Shown here: in pieces, positions 8,377 to 15,494 of the stretch
Layout of the letters: each line of letters begins with the position of its first letter
How positions within the stretch are numbered: the stretch's first letter is position 1
Source of the DNA: Cryobacterium arcticum
Lineage (GTDB): Bacteria > Actinomycetota > Actinomycetes > Actinomycetales > Microbacteriaceae
DNA length: 64,000 nucleotides
NCBI RefSeq assembly: GCF_001679725.1
Contig: NZ_CP016282.1
Coordinates: 1,612,001-1,676,000, forward strand
Direction: 5' to 3'
Program-made: the position numbers and the translations under genes
Notes under the pieces: model-generated
Database searches by the model: none
Seen by the model: the letters and a program-made list of their open reading frames with translations, nothing else
What the model was told of the DNA's origin: nothing

Positions 8377-9765
8377 ATGACCATGACCGACGTCGCGTCT
8401 CCCGTTCTCGACGAACTCGCAGCGGTGCTCACAGCCGCCCAGATCGTCACCGGCCCGCGCACCGAGAGCAATCGTCGCGACCAGTCCGAGGGCACGCTCA
8501 GCGGCGAACCGCTCGCGGTGGTCTTCCCGGCCAGCACCGAGGAGGTCGCGGCCGTCGTCACCATCGCCGCCGCGCATCGCATCCCGATCGTGCCGCAGGG
8601 AGCCCGAACCGGCCTCGCCGGCGGGGCCAACGCCATCGCCGGCGCCATCGTGCTCAGCACCACCCGGCTCAAGAAGATCCTCTCGGTCGACGCCGCCAAC
8701 CAGACCGCCACAGTGCAGGCCGGCGTGCGCACCATCGCCCTCGCCCGCGCCGCCGAGGCCGTCAACCTGTTCTACCCGCCCGACCCCGGCTCCTGGCGGG
8801 CCTCCACCATCGGCGGCAACGTGGCCACGAACGCCGGCGGCATGCTTTGCGTCAAGTACGGCGTCACGGGCAACTTCGTGCGCCAGCTCACGGTGGTGCT
8901 CGCCGACGGGTCGATCGTGAAGACCGGGCAACGCACCATCAAGGGTGTGGCCGGCTACAACCTCACCGCGCTGCTGGTGGGGTCTGAGGGCACCCTGGGC
9001 ATCATCACCGAAATCACGGTGGGCCTGCTGCCCGCCCCGGCCAGTCCCTCCGGCGTGTCAGCGACGTTCTCCACCGCGACGGATGCGTTGGCCGCGGCCA
9101 ACACCATCGTTGCCGGCAGCCGCCGGCCGAGCGTGCTGGAGTTCCTCGACGGCGCCTGCATCGAAGCGATCAACGCGTTCGATCCCGCCTCCGCGCTGCC
9201 TCGGGGCGCCGGCGCCCTCTTGCTCGTGCAGTCCGACCAGATCGGCCAGGCGCACGACGACGTCGAGGCCTACGCCGACGTGCTGCGGGCCGCGGGAGCC
9301 GACGACGTGGTGATCGCCCATGACGCCGAATCCCTCGACCGGCTGATGAGCGCCAGGCGCTTGTTGCACCCGGCCGTGCAGGCTGTACGCGGGGGATGCC
9401 TGAACGAAGACATCACGGTGCCGCGTTCCCAGCTGCCGGCGCTCCTGGCCGGCCTGGCCGAGATCTCCCGGGAGCTCGACGTGCCGATCAGCACCGGAGG
9501 CCACATCGGGGACGGCAACCTGCATCCCGTCATCGGCTACGACCCCGCCGCCCCCGCCGAGCTCGAGGCGGCCCACGTCGCGTTCGCCCGGGTGATCGGC
9601 CTGGCGATCTCGCTGGACGGCTCGGCCTCCGGGGAGCACGGCATCGGCGTGCTCAAGCGTGCGCACCTCGACGACGAGCTCGGCCCGGTGCTGCGCGACC
9701 TGCAGCTGCGGGTCAAGGCGGCCTTCGACCCCCTGGGGATCCTCAACCCCGGCAAGAAGCTCTAG
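8377..9765 (+). CDS. FAD-binding oxidase, GlcD / D-lactate dehydrogenase type
   Basis: The 462-residue protein has an N-terminal PP-loop FAD-binding domain (VPQGARTGLAGGANAIAG, then PPDPGSWRASTIGGNVATNAGGMLCVKYG and GYNLTALLVGSEGTLGIITE). A C-terminal FAD-oxidase domain follows, with the GGHIGDGNLHP and SGEHGIG motifs. This is the glycolate oxidase GlcD or D-2-hydroxyacid dehydrogenase family, which oxidises glycolate, D-lactate or D-2-hydroxyglutarate and passes electrons to quinones or an electron-transfer protein. No GlcE or GlcF partner is adjacent, which favours a single-subunit dehydrogenase. ATG 8377 is the likely start; GTG 8371 is possible. Confidence 0.88.
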   Translation: MTMTDVASPVLDELAAVLTAAQIVTGPRTESNRRDQSEGTLSGEPLAVVFPASTEEVAAVVTIAAAHRIPIVPQGARTGLAGGANAIAGAIVLSTTRLKKILSVDAANQTATVQAGVRTIALARAAEAVNLFYPPDPGSWRASTIGGNVATNAGGMLCVKYGVTGNFVRQLTVVLADGSIVKTGQRTIKGVAGYNLTALLVGSEGTLGIITEITVGLLPAPASPSGVSATFSTATDALAAANTIVAGSRRPSVLEFLDGACIEAINAFDPASALPRGAGALLLVQSDQIGQAHDDVEAYADVLRAAGADDVVIAHDAESLDRLMSARRLLHPAVQAVRGGCLNEDITVPRSQLPALLAGLAEISRELDVPISTGGHIGDGNLHPVIGYDPAAPAELEAAHVAFARVIGLAISLDGSASGEHGIGVLKRAHLDDELGPVLRDLQLRVKAAFDPLGILNPGKKL

Positions 9766-9768
9766 GGA

Positions 9769-10572
9769 TCAGCGGGCGGGGGAGAGGTAGCGTTCCCTCA
9801 GCCGGGGAGTCATCGCGAGGCCTCCGGAGGCGTCGACCGTCAGCACGTCGATGTCCCAGCGCTCGGTGACCAGGTTGAGCGTCTCCGATCCGCCGGCCAG
9901 GATCGCTGTCGCCAGGACGTCGGCCGTGACGATTCCCGCAGCCAGGACGCTGACCTGCACGAGGTCGCCGGACTCCGGCCGGCGCCAGATGTGCTCGCCG
10001 CGCTCCGAGGTGCCCGAGGTGGCTATGGCCCGCCAGCCGCCGGTGAAGGGCACGACGCAGAGCAGGGCGCTGCGGTCGAGCGGGTCGACGATCCCCGCCG
10101 TCCACAGCCCCGCCGTCCCCGCCCCCGGCGTCCCGTCGGGCAGGTTCGCCTCGGCTTCCTGCCCGTCCGAGAGCGTGTCGCCGCCCACGGTGACCAGCCA
10201 GTCCCGCACGCCGGCCTCGTGCAGGAGCCGACCGGCGTCCTCGATGGCCAGGGCCTTGACCACGCCGGAAAGGTCGAGGAGACCGTCCGGGCGGTGCGGG
10301 GTGAAGACGCCCGCGGTGTCGTCCCGCCAGCGCAGGGCGAGTTCGTAGGCGGCGAGCATCGGGGCGCTGGCCCGGGTCAGGCGCTCCGACCCGTCATTGA
10401 TCCGGCTGATCTCCGAATCGGCCCGGTAGAGGCTGAACCGCTGTTCGAGTTCCTCGAAATTGTCGCGCACGGCCTGCAACACGTCACCGCCGGAGCGATC
10501 CGGTGCGGGCGGCGCATCCCGGAAGCGCAGGCTCGCCATGGTCCCCATGGTGGGAAACACCACCGTGGACAC
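9769..10572 (-). CDS. apbE: FAD:protein FMN transferase (ApbE)
   Basis: The 267-residue protein carries the ApbE pattern: TMGTMASLRF at the N-terminus, the acidic DNFEELEQRFSLY helix, the VTVGGD loop, and ATSGTSERGEHIW followed by TADVLATAIL. ApbE transfers FMN from FAD to a Ser or Thr of extracytoplasmic proteins. It has no obvious lipobox. Its gene starts 2 bp after the stop of the FMN-binding-domain gene, and the ferric-reductase-like gene lies before that. Substrate and enzyme therefore appear to be made together. The start is GTG 10572. Confidence 0.93.
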   Translation of the reverse strand: MSTVVFPTMGTMASLRFRDAPPAPDRSGGDVLQAVRDNFEELEQRFSLYRADSEISRINDGSERLTRASAPMLAAYELALRWRDDTAGVFTPHRPDGLLDLSGVVKALAIEDAGRLLHEAGVRDWLVTVGGDTLSDGQEAEANLPDGTPGAGTAGLWTAGIVDPLDRSALLCVVPFTGGWRAIATSGTSERGEHIWRRPESGDLVQVSVLAAGIVTADVLATAILAGGSETLNLVTERWDIDVLTVDASGGLAMTPRLRERYLSPAR

Positions 10573-10574
10573 GG

Positions 10575-11090
10575 TCAGAGCCCGGCCTGGTCGAGGGCCG
10601 ACTGCAACGAGGTGAGATAGGCCTCGCTCGTGTAGGTGGCGCCGGAGACCGTGGAGACCTGGGCGGACTGGGCCGCGAGCACCTCCTGGCGCAGCACCGG
10701 TGCGGCCCGGTTGCTGATCTGCACGGACCTGCCGTCGGCATCCGTGAGCTTGAGGGCGGCGACGTCGGTGATGGCGCCCCCGGCCACGGTGATCTGCACT
10801 TGCACCGACCCGAACCGGGTGGAGGTGCTGCTGCCCGTGAACGTGCCGGAAGGCGCGGCGGGCGCAGCGGGCGCGGCGGTGGCCGCGGGCGCCGAACCGT
10901 TCGACGTGCCGCCGGACGACGGACCGGTCGCCGTCGACGAGCCGGCGGTGGACGGTCCGGCGCTGGTGCCGCCGCCGGAGGAGGCGGACGGAACCGACGT
11001 CATCAAGGCGCTGGGAGCGCCGAGTTGCCAGCCCACCACGAGCACGGCAGCCGACGACAGGATGCTTGCGGCAATAGCGCGTTTTCTCAC
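10575..11090 (-). CDS. Exported FMN-binding domain protein with flavinylation motif
   Basis: The 171-residue product starts at GTG 11090, overlapping the stop of the upstream reductase gene as GTGA. It has an N-terminal membrane segment (RAIAASILSSAAVLVVGW), a Ser/Gly/Ala/Pro-rich linker of about 60 residues and a C-terminal FMN-binding (RnfG/NqrC-like) domain. The flavinylation motif SGATYTS is near the C-terminus, and its Thr is the expected site of covalent FMN attachment by ApbE. It is probably an extracytoplasmic electron carrier that takes electrons from the haem-containing reductase encoded next to it. Confidence 0.88.
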   Translation of the reverse strand: MRKRAIAASILSSAAVLVVGWQLGAPSALMTSVPSASSGGGTSAGPSTAGSSTATGPSSGGTSNGSAPAATAAPAAPAAPSGTFTGSSTSTRFGSVQVQITVAGGAITDVAALKLTDADGRSVQISNRAAPVLRQEVLAAQSAQVSTVSGATYTSEAYLTSLQSALDQAGL

Positions 11091-12547
11091 CAGTCGAACC
11101 TTTCCACGTGGATCTGACGGTCGGCGAGCCCGGCCGCCTTGGCGTCCCGCACCACCAGATCGGTCCAGGCCTGCGGGCCGCAGACGTAGAGGTCGGAGTC
11201 GGTCAGCCGCGGGAACACACTCGAGATGGTGACCCCGGCACTGATCGCCTCGGCGCTCATCCAGGTGTCCACGCCACGCGGCCGGGGTCCGATCATCGAG
11301 TAGATGGCCGAGCCCGCCGTGCGGGACAGCGCGCCGACCTCGTTCCACAGGTAGCTCTGCGACTCGTCGGTTCCGCGCAGCAGCACCGTCGCCTCGCCCC
11401 GACTGAGGGGGGAGTGCTCGAGCAACGAACGGATGGGCGTGATGCCGATGCCGGCCGCCACGACCGCGAGGTGCGGGGAGGTGCGGGCGGCATCCGTGAA
11501 CAGGCCGTACGGGCCCTCGATCGACACCCGCGTGCCCACCGGCACCCGTCCGAGTTCCCGGCTGCCGCGGCCCAGGTCCCGCACGGTGATGCGGGCGCTG
11601 GTGCGCGTGGGCACCGCTGAGAACGAGATCGGGTGCGCGTGCCACCAGGTGCCGGCCGTCCAGAACCGCCAGATGGCGTACTGGCCGCCCGCCGTCTGCA
11701 GCCGGTCGAGGTCGCGGCCGGTCAGGTGGATCGACACCACACCGGGAGCGATTGTCTCGATGCCGGAGACCGTGATCCCGTGCCGGTACGAGCGGATGAC
11801 CGGCAGCACGAAGCGGTACCAGCCGATCGCCCCGAAGGCGAGGACGTAGAGCGCCAGCCAGTAGACCCGCTGCACGGTGCCGTCGGCCAGGACCCCGCCG
11901 GCACTGAGCTGGTGGGGGAGTGCCACCAGCACCGCGGCGTAGCTGAGCAGGTGGATGGCGTGCCAGACCTCGTACGGGAAGCGCCGGCGCACCGCGACGA
12001 GGGACGAGATCACCACGGCCACGAGCAGCCCCACGCCCAGGTAGGCGAAGGCCATATCGGGAGTGGTGAAGAGGGTGACCGTCTCGGCGACCACGTCGAC
12101 ACCGCTGCTGAGCGCATACCCCAGCGTGAGCAGCGCACCGTGCGCGAGGATCAGGTACAGCGCCGGCTTGCCCAGCCGCCGGTGCAGCGCCATCGCCACG
12201 TCCTGACCGACCGTGCGGTCGATCAGCGGGATGCGCGCGGCCAGCACCAGCATGATCAGGATGAGGTCGGTGCCGACGAGCCCGGTCACGATGCCCAGTG
12301 CGGTCACGGCGGATGCCACATCCGTCACGTCGTTCAGACCGCCGTACGCCAGGTACAGCGCCACGGCAAGCGCGACCGAGGTGACCAGGGCCGTGACCAG
12401 GATGTCCGCGGCGCGAAGCCGGCGCCGGGTGCGGATCCGGCGCGCCCGTGCCACCGGCGCCGGAGCGCCCCGGCCGGCCCCCCTGGCGCCGTCCGGCACG
12501 CGGGTCGTCGGTGCGCCGGTGTCGGCACTGGACTGGTGAACGGTCAT
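11087..12547 (-). CDS. Ferric-reductase-like transmembrane protein with FAD/NAD(P) domain
   Basis: The 486-residue protein has an N-terminal six-helix haem domain with spaced His residues (ALHRRLG, LAHGALL, VWHAIHLLSY). A flavodoxin-reductase module follows, with the FAD motif HPISFSA, the nucleotide loop GIGITPIRSLL and a C-terminal YVCGPQAWTD. It should move electrons from cytoplasmic NAD(P)H through FAD and two haems to the outer face. ATG 12547 is chosen because GAGAAG stands just upstream; a longer form starting at 12595 is possible. It leads the operon with the FMN-binding protein and ApbE, so the likely acceptor is the flavinylated domain. Confidence 0.88.
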   Translation of the reverse strand: MTVHQSSADTGAPTTRVPDGARGAGRGAPAPVARARRIRTRRRLRAADILVTALVTSVALAVALYLAYGGLNDVTDVASAVTALGIVTGLVGTDLILIMLVLAARIPLIDRTVGQDVAMALHRRLGKPALYLILAHGALLTLGYALSSGVDVVAETVTLFTTPDMAFAYLGVGLLVAVVISSLVAVRRRFPYEVWHAIHLLSYAAVLVALPHQLSAGGVLADGTVQRVYWLALYVLAFGAIGWYRFVLPVIRSYRHGITVSGIETIAPGVVSIHLTGRDLDRLQTAGGQYAIWRFWTAGTWWHAHPISFSAVPTRTSARITVRDLGRGSRELGRVPVGTRVSIEGPYGLFTDAARTSPHLAVVAAGIGITPIRSLLEHSPLSRGEATVLLRGTDESQSYLWNEVGALSRTAGSAIYSMIGPRPRGVDTWMSAEAISAGVTISSVFPRLTDSDLYVCGPQAWTDLVVRDAKAAGLADRQIHVERFDW

Positions 12548-12708
12548 GGCTCTTCTCGTTTCGGTGGGCAACACGCTCGTGGCGATCTCGGGCACACCAC
12601 AACACTCCCGCGGGATTCTTCGAAGTTTCTTAGCCGTAGGCCCGGTCGGCGACGTACTATCGCGAGTGGGCGTCAGCCGGCGCCCTGCACTGGCTATGGA
12701 GGTTTGCA
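12548..12708. promoter_or_regulatory. Divergent promoter region between the flavin redox operon and the repeat-peptide operon
   Basis: This 161-bp spacer separates two divergent operons. A possible -10 hexamer tactat lies at 12655-12660 for the rightward operon. An 8-bp palindrome cttcgaag sits at 12618-12625, near the middle of the spacer. A strong ribosome-binding site ATGGAGG (12696-12702) precedes GTG 12709. I see no clear DtxR/IdeR box. Confidence 0.35.
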
Positions 12709-12963
12709 GTGGGCATCAACGACGACGACATCACGACATCTGGCCTGGACCCGAACGAGGGCACCGCCGACGGCGGGGCCAACCCTGAGGGCCACGACGG
12801 CGGCGCCGACGGTTCGGCGGACGCCGGCGAAGGCACCGCGGACGGGGGAGCAAACCCCTCCGGTCACGACGGCGGAGCCGACGGCTCCGCATCGGGAGAG
12901 GGCACTGCCGACGGCGGGGCCAACCCGGAAGGGCACGACGGCGGCGCCGACGGATCCGCCTGA
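12709..12963 (+). CDS. Small acidic Gly/Asp-rich protein with three tandem repeats; candidate substrate of the adjacent JmjC oxygenase
   Basis: The 84-residue product starts at GTG 12709 behind a strong ATGGAGG site. After a 16-residue leader (MGINDDDITTSGLDPN) come three copies of a 21-residue unit at residues 17-37, 41-61 and 64-84, each Glu followed by GTADGGANPxGHDGGADGSA (x is E, S, E). The protein ends exactly with the third unit. It has no Cys, no aromatic residue and no membrane segment. Copies 1 and 3 are identical in protein over these units yet differ at seven synonymous codon positions, so the peptide sequence is under selection. The stop overlaps the ATG of the oxygenase gene (TGATG). 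I do not recognise a characterised family. A leader plus repeated core next to a hydroxylase-type enzyme suggests a modified ribosomal peptide; an RTX-like calcium-binding tail is an alternative reading. Confidence 0.85.
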   Translation: MGINDDDITTSGLDPNEGTADGGANPEGHDGGADGSADAGEGTADGGANPSGHDGGADGSASGEGTADGGANPEGHDGGADGSA

Positions 12964-14210
12964 TGAGCGCCGGGCAGCGCGGGCCGAGCGATCGGCCCGC
13001 GCTTGCGCGGTTGCTGCCCATCTCGCCGGACGCGTTCGCGGCCGAGTACTGGGACCAGACGGCGTTGTTCACCCGCGCCGCCGAACTGGGCGACGGGCTC
13101 GGCGACCTGTTCAGCGCCGACGCCGTCGATGACCTCGTCACCCGCAGGGGCCTTCGCACCCCGTTCGCCCGGATGGCCAGGGCCGGCGTGCTGCTCGACC
13201 CCGCGCGCTACACGGCGCCCGGCGGGCTGGGCGCCGAGATCGCCGACCAGGTGAGCGCCGACAAGGTGCTCGACGAACTTAGCGGCGGCGCCACCCTGGT
13301 CCTGCAGGGGCTGCATCGCACGTGGCCGCCGCTGGCCGAATTCGCCCGCGCCCTCGCCGCCGACCTGGGCCATCCGGTGCAGGTGAACGCCTACATCACC
13401 CCGGCCGCCGAGCGGGGATTCGATCCCCACTACGACGTGCACGACGTCTTCGTGATCCAGGTGCAGGGGGAGAAGCGCTGGCGCATCCACCCGCCCGTTC
13501 ATGCCCGGCCCCTTCGCGATCAGCCGTGGACCGGGTATCGCGCCGCGGTCGAGGGTGCGGCAGAGAAGGTGCCGGCCATTGACGAGGTCTTCCGGCCCGG
13601 TGACGTGCTCTACCTCCCGCGCGGCTGGATCCACTCCGCGACGGCTCTGGGCGGCACCTCCATCCACCTGACCATCGGGGTTGCCGCCCTCACCCGGCAC
13701 GACGTGCTGCGCGAGGCCCTGGCCAGCGCGACCGCCGACGAGACGCTGCGCGCGGCGCTGCCGGTGGGCGTCGACCTGACGGATGCCGCGACGGTCGCCG
13801 CGCTGGTGAGCGCCGCCGTCGACGACCTGACCCGCTACGCCCACGGTGAGCACCACGACCTGGGCGACACCGTCGGGCGGCGCCTGCACACGAGGGTGCG
13901 TGACTCGGCCAGGCCCGAACCGATCGCCCCGCTCGCCACGAGCGCTGCTGCGGCCGCATTGCACGAGGCCACGACGGTGAGCCTGCGCCGCCAGCTCGAT
14001 GCCAGGCTCGATCACGGGACGGATGCCGGCACCGTGTCGCTGGTGCTGCCGGACAAACGCGTGACGCTGCCGGCGGAGGCCAGCGACGCCCTGGCCCAGG
14101 TGCTCACGGGCCAGACCACGCAGGCCGGCGGTCTGGCCGGGCTGGACTCGGCGTCGTCCCTGGTCGTCGCCCGGCGCCTCGTGCGCGAGGGCGTTCTGGT
14201 CGTGCGGTGA
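12963..14210 (+). CDS. JmjC/cupin-domain 2-oxoglutarate-dependent oxygenase (ROX-like)
   Basis: The 415-residue protein has the JmjC fold signature of bacterial ribosomal-oxygenase-like proteins (YcfD/NO66 group). An iron-binding H156-Y-D158 stands in FDPHYDVHDVF, with QVQGEKRWRIH after it and the distal His224 in LYLPRGWIHSA. A winged-helix-like C-terminal region (about 290-415) follows, also as in that group. These enzymes hydroxylate the beta-carbon of His, Arg or similar residues in proteins. Here the gene is translationally coupled on both sides: its ATG overlaps the stop of the repeat-peptide gene, and its TGA overlaps the GTG of the next gene. The peptide repeats contain Asp, Asn and His, so hydroxylation of that peptide is a natural hypothesis. 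A ribosomal-protein substrate remains possible. Confidence 0.88.
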   Translation: MSAGQRGPSDRPALARLLPISPDAFAAEYWDQTALFTRAAELGDGLGDLFSADAVDDLVTRRGLRTPFARMARAGVLLDPARYTAPGGLGAEIADQVSADKVLDELSGGATLVLQGLHRTWPPLAEFARALAADLGHPVQVNAYITPAAERGFDPHYDVHDVFVIQVQGEKRWRIHPPVHARPLRDQPWTGYRAAVEGAAEKVPAIDEVFRPGDVLYLPRGWIHSATALGGTSIHLTIGVAALTRHDVLREALASATADETLRAALPVGVDLTDAATVAALVSAAVDDLTRYAHGEHHDLGDTVGRRLHTRVRDSARPEPIAPLATSAAAAALHEATTVSLRRQLDARLDHGTDAGTVSLVLPDKRVTLPAEASDALAQVLTGQTTQAGGLAGLDSASSLVVARRLVREGVLVVR

Positions 14211-15232
14211 GCCAGCCGGCGGGAGGGCCGACCGAACCGGTCGACGCGGCCCGGGTGATCGAACCGGCCCGTGGCTGGCTGCCCTGCAGCGACAGGTCCC
14301 TCGAACGCGACGACCCGCTGCCCGGCACCGCCGGTTACGGTGAGCGGTGGTTCCTCGTGGAGATCGACGGTGCGTGGGGCACCCATGCGTTCCTGCAGTC
14401 CCCGCTCGAACCGGCGCTCGGCCGGGCCTTGGTCACCCGGATCGAGTCCGCCGGTATCCGGCCACTGGCCATCCGCCGCACCGGCCGCACCGCCCACGAG
14501 CGGCGGGCCCAGGCCAGTTGGCGGTGGGCCGCGGTGGATGCCCGGCCCGGCCACGAGCAGATCCGCTGGGGCGCGGTGTCCGACCCCGCGGAGCTCCTCA
14601 CGGTGCCGCTGGACGGGGCCGGCGGTGAGCCGTCGACCGAGCCGCTCATCTGCGTGTGCACGCACGCACGCCACGACCAGTGCTGCGCCGTGCGCGGGCG
14701 CCCGGTGGTCACAGCCCTCGCCCTGGCCCACCCGGACGCCACCTGGGAATGCTCCCACCTGGGCGGCGACAGGTTCGCGGCCACGCTCATCCTCTTCCCG
14801 CACGGCCTGTACTACGGCCGGATGAGCGCCCAGGAGGCGCCAGCACTCATCGACCGGTATCGGGCCGGACTGATCGAACCCGGCCGCTTCCGCGGGCGCA
14901 GCTCGCTGCCGAACGTCGTGCAGGCCGCGGCCGCCTTCGCCGCCCGGGAATTCGGTGACGACCGTGTAGACGCCTTCGCCTACAGGTCCTGGACGGAGTC
15001 GGCCGGAGTGCACAGTGTCTACTTCGATCACGCATCCGCAGGGCCCGCACCCGCGTCGGCCGTCCAGCCGGTCACCGTCCGCGTCGTCGAGACCCTCTCC
15101 GAGCCGCTCCTCAGCACCTGCGCCGCGACCACGGCGCGCCCGGTGCGCCAGTTCCGGCTGGACTCCATCGACCGTGCCGTGCCGGCACCCGAGCCGCCCC
15201 TGGAGACGCCGGTGGAACCACCCGTCGAGTAG
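14207..15232 (+). CDS. Sucrase/ferredoxin-like (Apd1-type) [2Fe-2S] protein
   Basis: The 341-residue product starts at GTG 14207, overlapping the oxygenase stop as GTGA. Its central region shows the sucraseferredoxin-like pattern: C149-V-C151-T-H153-ARHDQ-C159-C160, then C182-S-H184-LGGDRFA and a LFPHGLYYGRM strand. In yeast Apd1 a thioredoxin-like domain of this family binds a [2Fe-2S] cluster with two Cys and two His. The second His of the Apd1 HxGGH motif is Asp188 here, so the ligand set differs or is drawn from the extra Cys and His residues. The C-terminus is a proline-rich tail. Its place as third gene suggests it supplies or removes electrons for the peptide-oxygenase system; this is inference. 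Confidence 0.8.
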   Translation: MSQPAGGPTEPVDAARVIEPARGWLPCSDRSLERDDPLPGTAGYGERWFLVEIDGAWGTHAFLQSPLEPALGRALVTRIESAGIRPLAIRRTGRTAHERRAQASWRWAAVDARPGHEQIRWGAVSDPAELLTVPLDGAGGEPSTEPLICVCTHARHDQCCAVRGRPVVTALALAHPDATWECSHLGGDRFAATLILFPHGLYYGRMSAQEAPALIDRYRAGLIEPGRFRGRSSLPNVVQAAAAFAAREFGDDRVDAFAYRSWTESAGVHSVYFDHASAGPAPASAVQPVTVRVVETLSEPLLSTCAATTARPVRQFRLDSIDRAVPAPEPPLETPVEPPVE

Positions 15233-15300
15233 CCCGACGGCTGCTCCGACGGGCCCGCATGGTCGCGCGCGCGACCGCGCGCATACCCGCTGGCGGCACC

Positions 15301-15365
15301 CCCCAAGGGGAGGTGAATACGGGACCAAGGTCCCGGTTCAGGCGCCGAACCGGAGAGTAATGTTC
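15301..15365 (+). other. Structured leader candidate upstream of pflB, resembling actinobacterial c-di-AMP (ydaO) riboswitch signatures
   Basis: Two consecutive perfect stems occur: gggacc-aa-ggtccc (15321-15334) and ggttc-aggcgcc-gaacc (15335-15351). They are preceded by ggtgaata (15312-15319) and followed by ggagagtaa. The order GGTGAAT..., hairpin, GGCGCCGAACC, GA-AG-TAA is close to conserved stretches of the ydaO class, but the upstream partner strand is not obvious. This may be a variant, a relic or coincidence. Confidence 0.35.
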
Positions 15366-15494
15366 ACAACAGAGGGCGAACCACCGGCACCGTGGCACTA
15401 GCTGGTACCTCGTGGTCCTGCTCTCGTGGCCCGACTGGTGGGATAAACACCCAGTCAGCGGGAAAGCCTCGATCCTACAAGGAGAGCAATCCAT

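Noticed and set aside
12757..12960. Three regularly spaced DNA repeats that might suggest a CRISPR array
   Set aside because: The units are coding, in frame, directly adjacent without unique spacers and differ by synonymous changes. There is no cas gene.
12709..12963. RTX-type calcium-binding repeat protein
   Set aside because: The units contain GG and Asp but lack the nine-residue GGxGxDxUx periodicity and the hydrophobic position; kept only as an alternative.
15355..15375. Rex or CRP-type operator upstream of pflB
   Set aside because: Only one half-site (ttcacaa) is present; the matching half at the correct spacing is missing.
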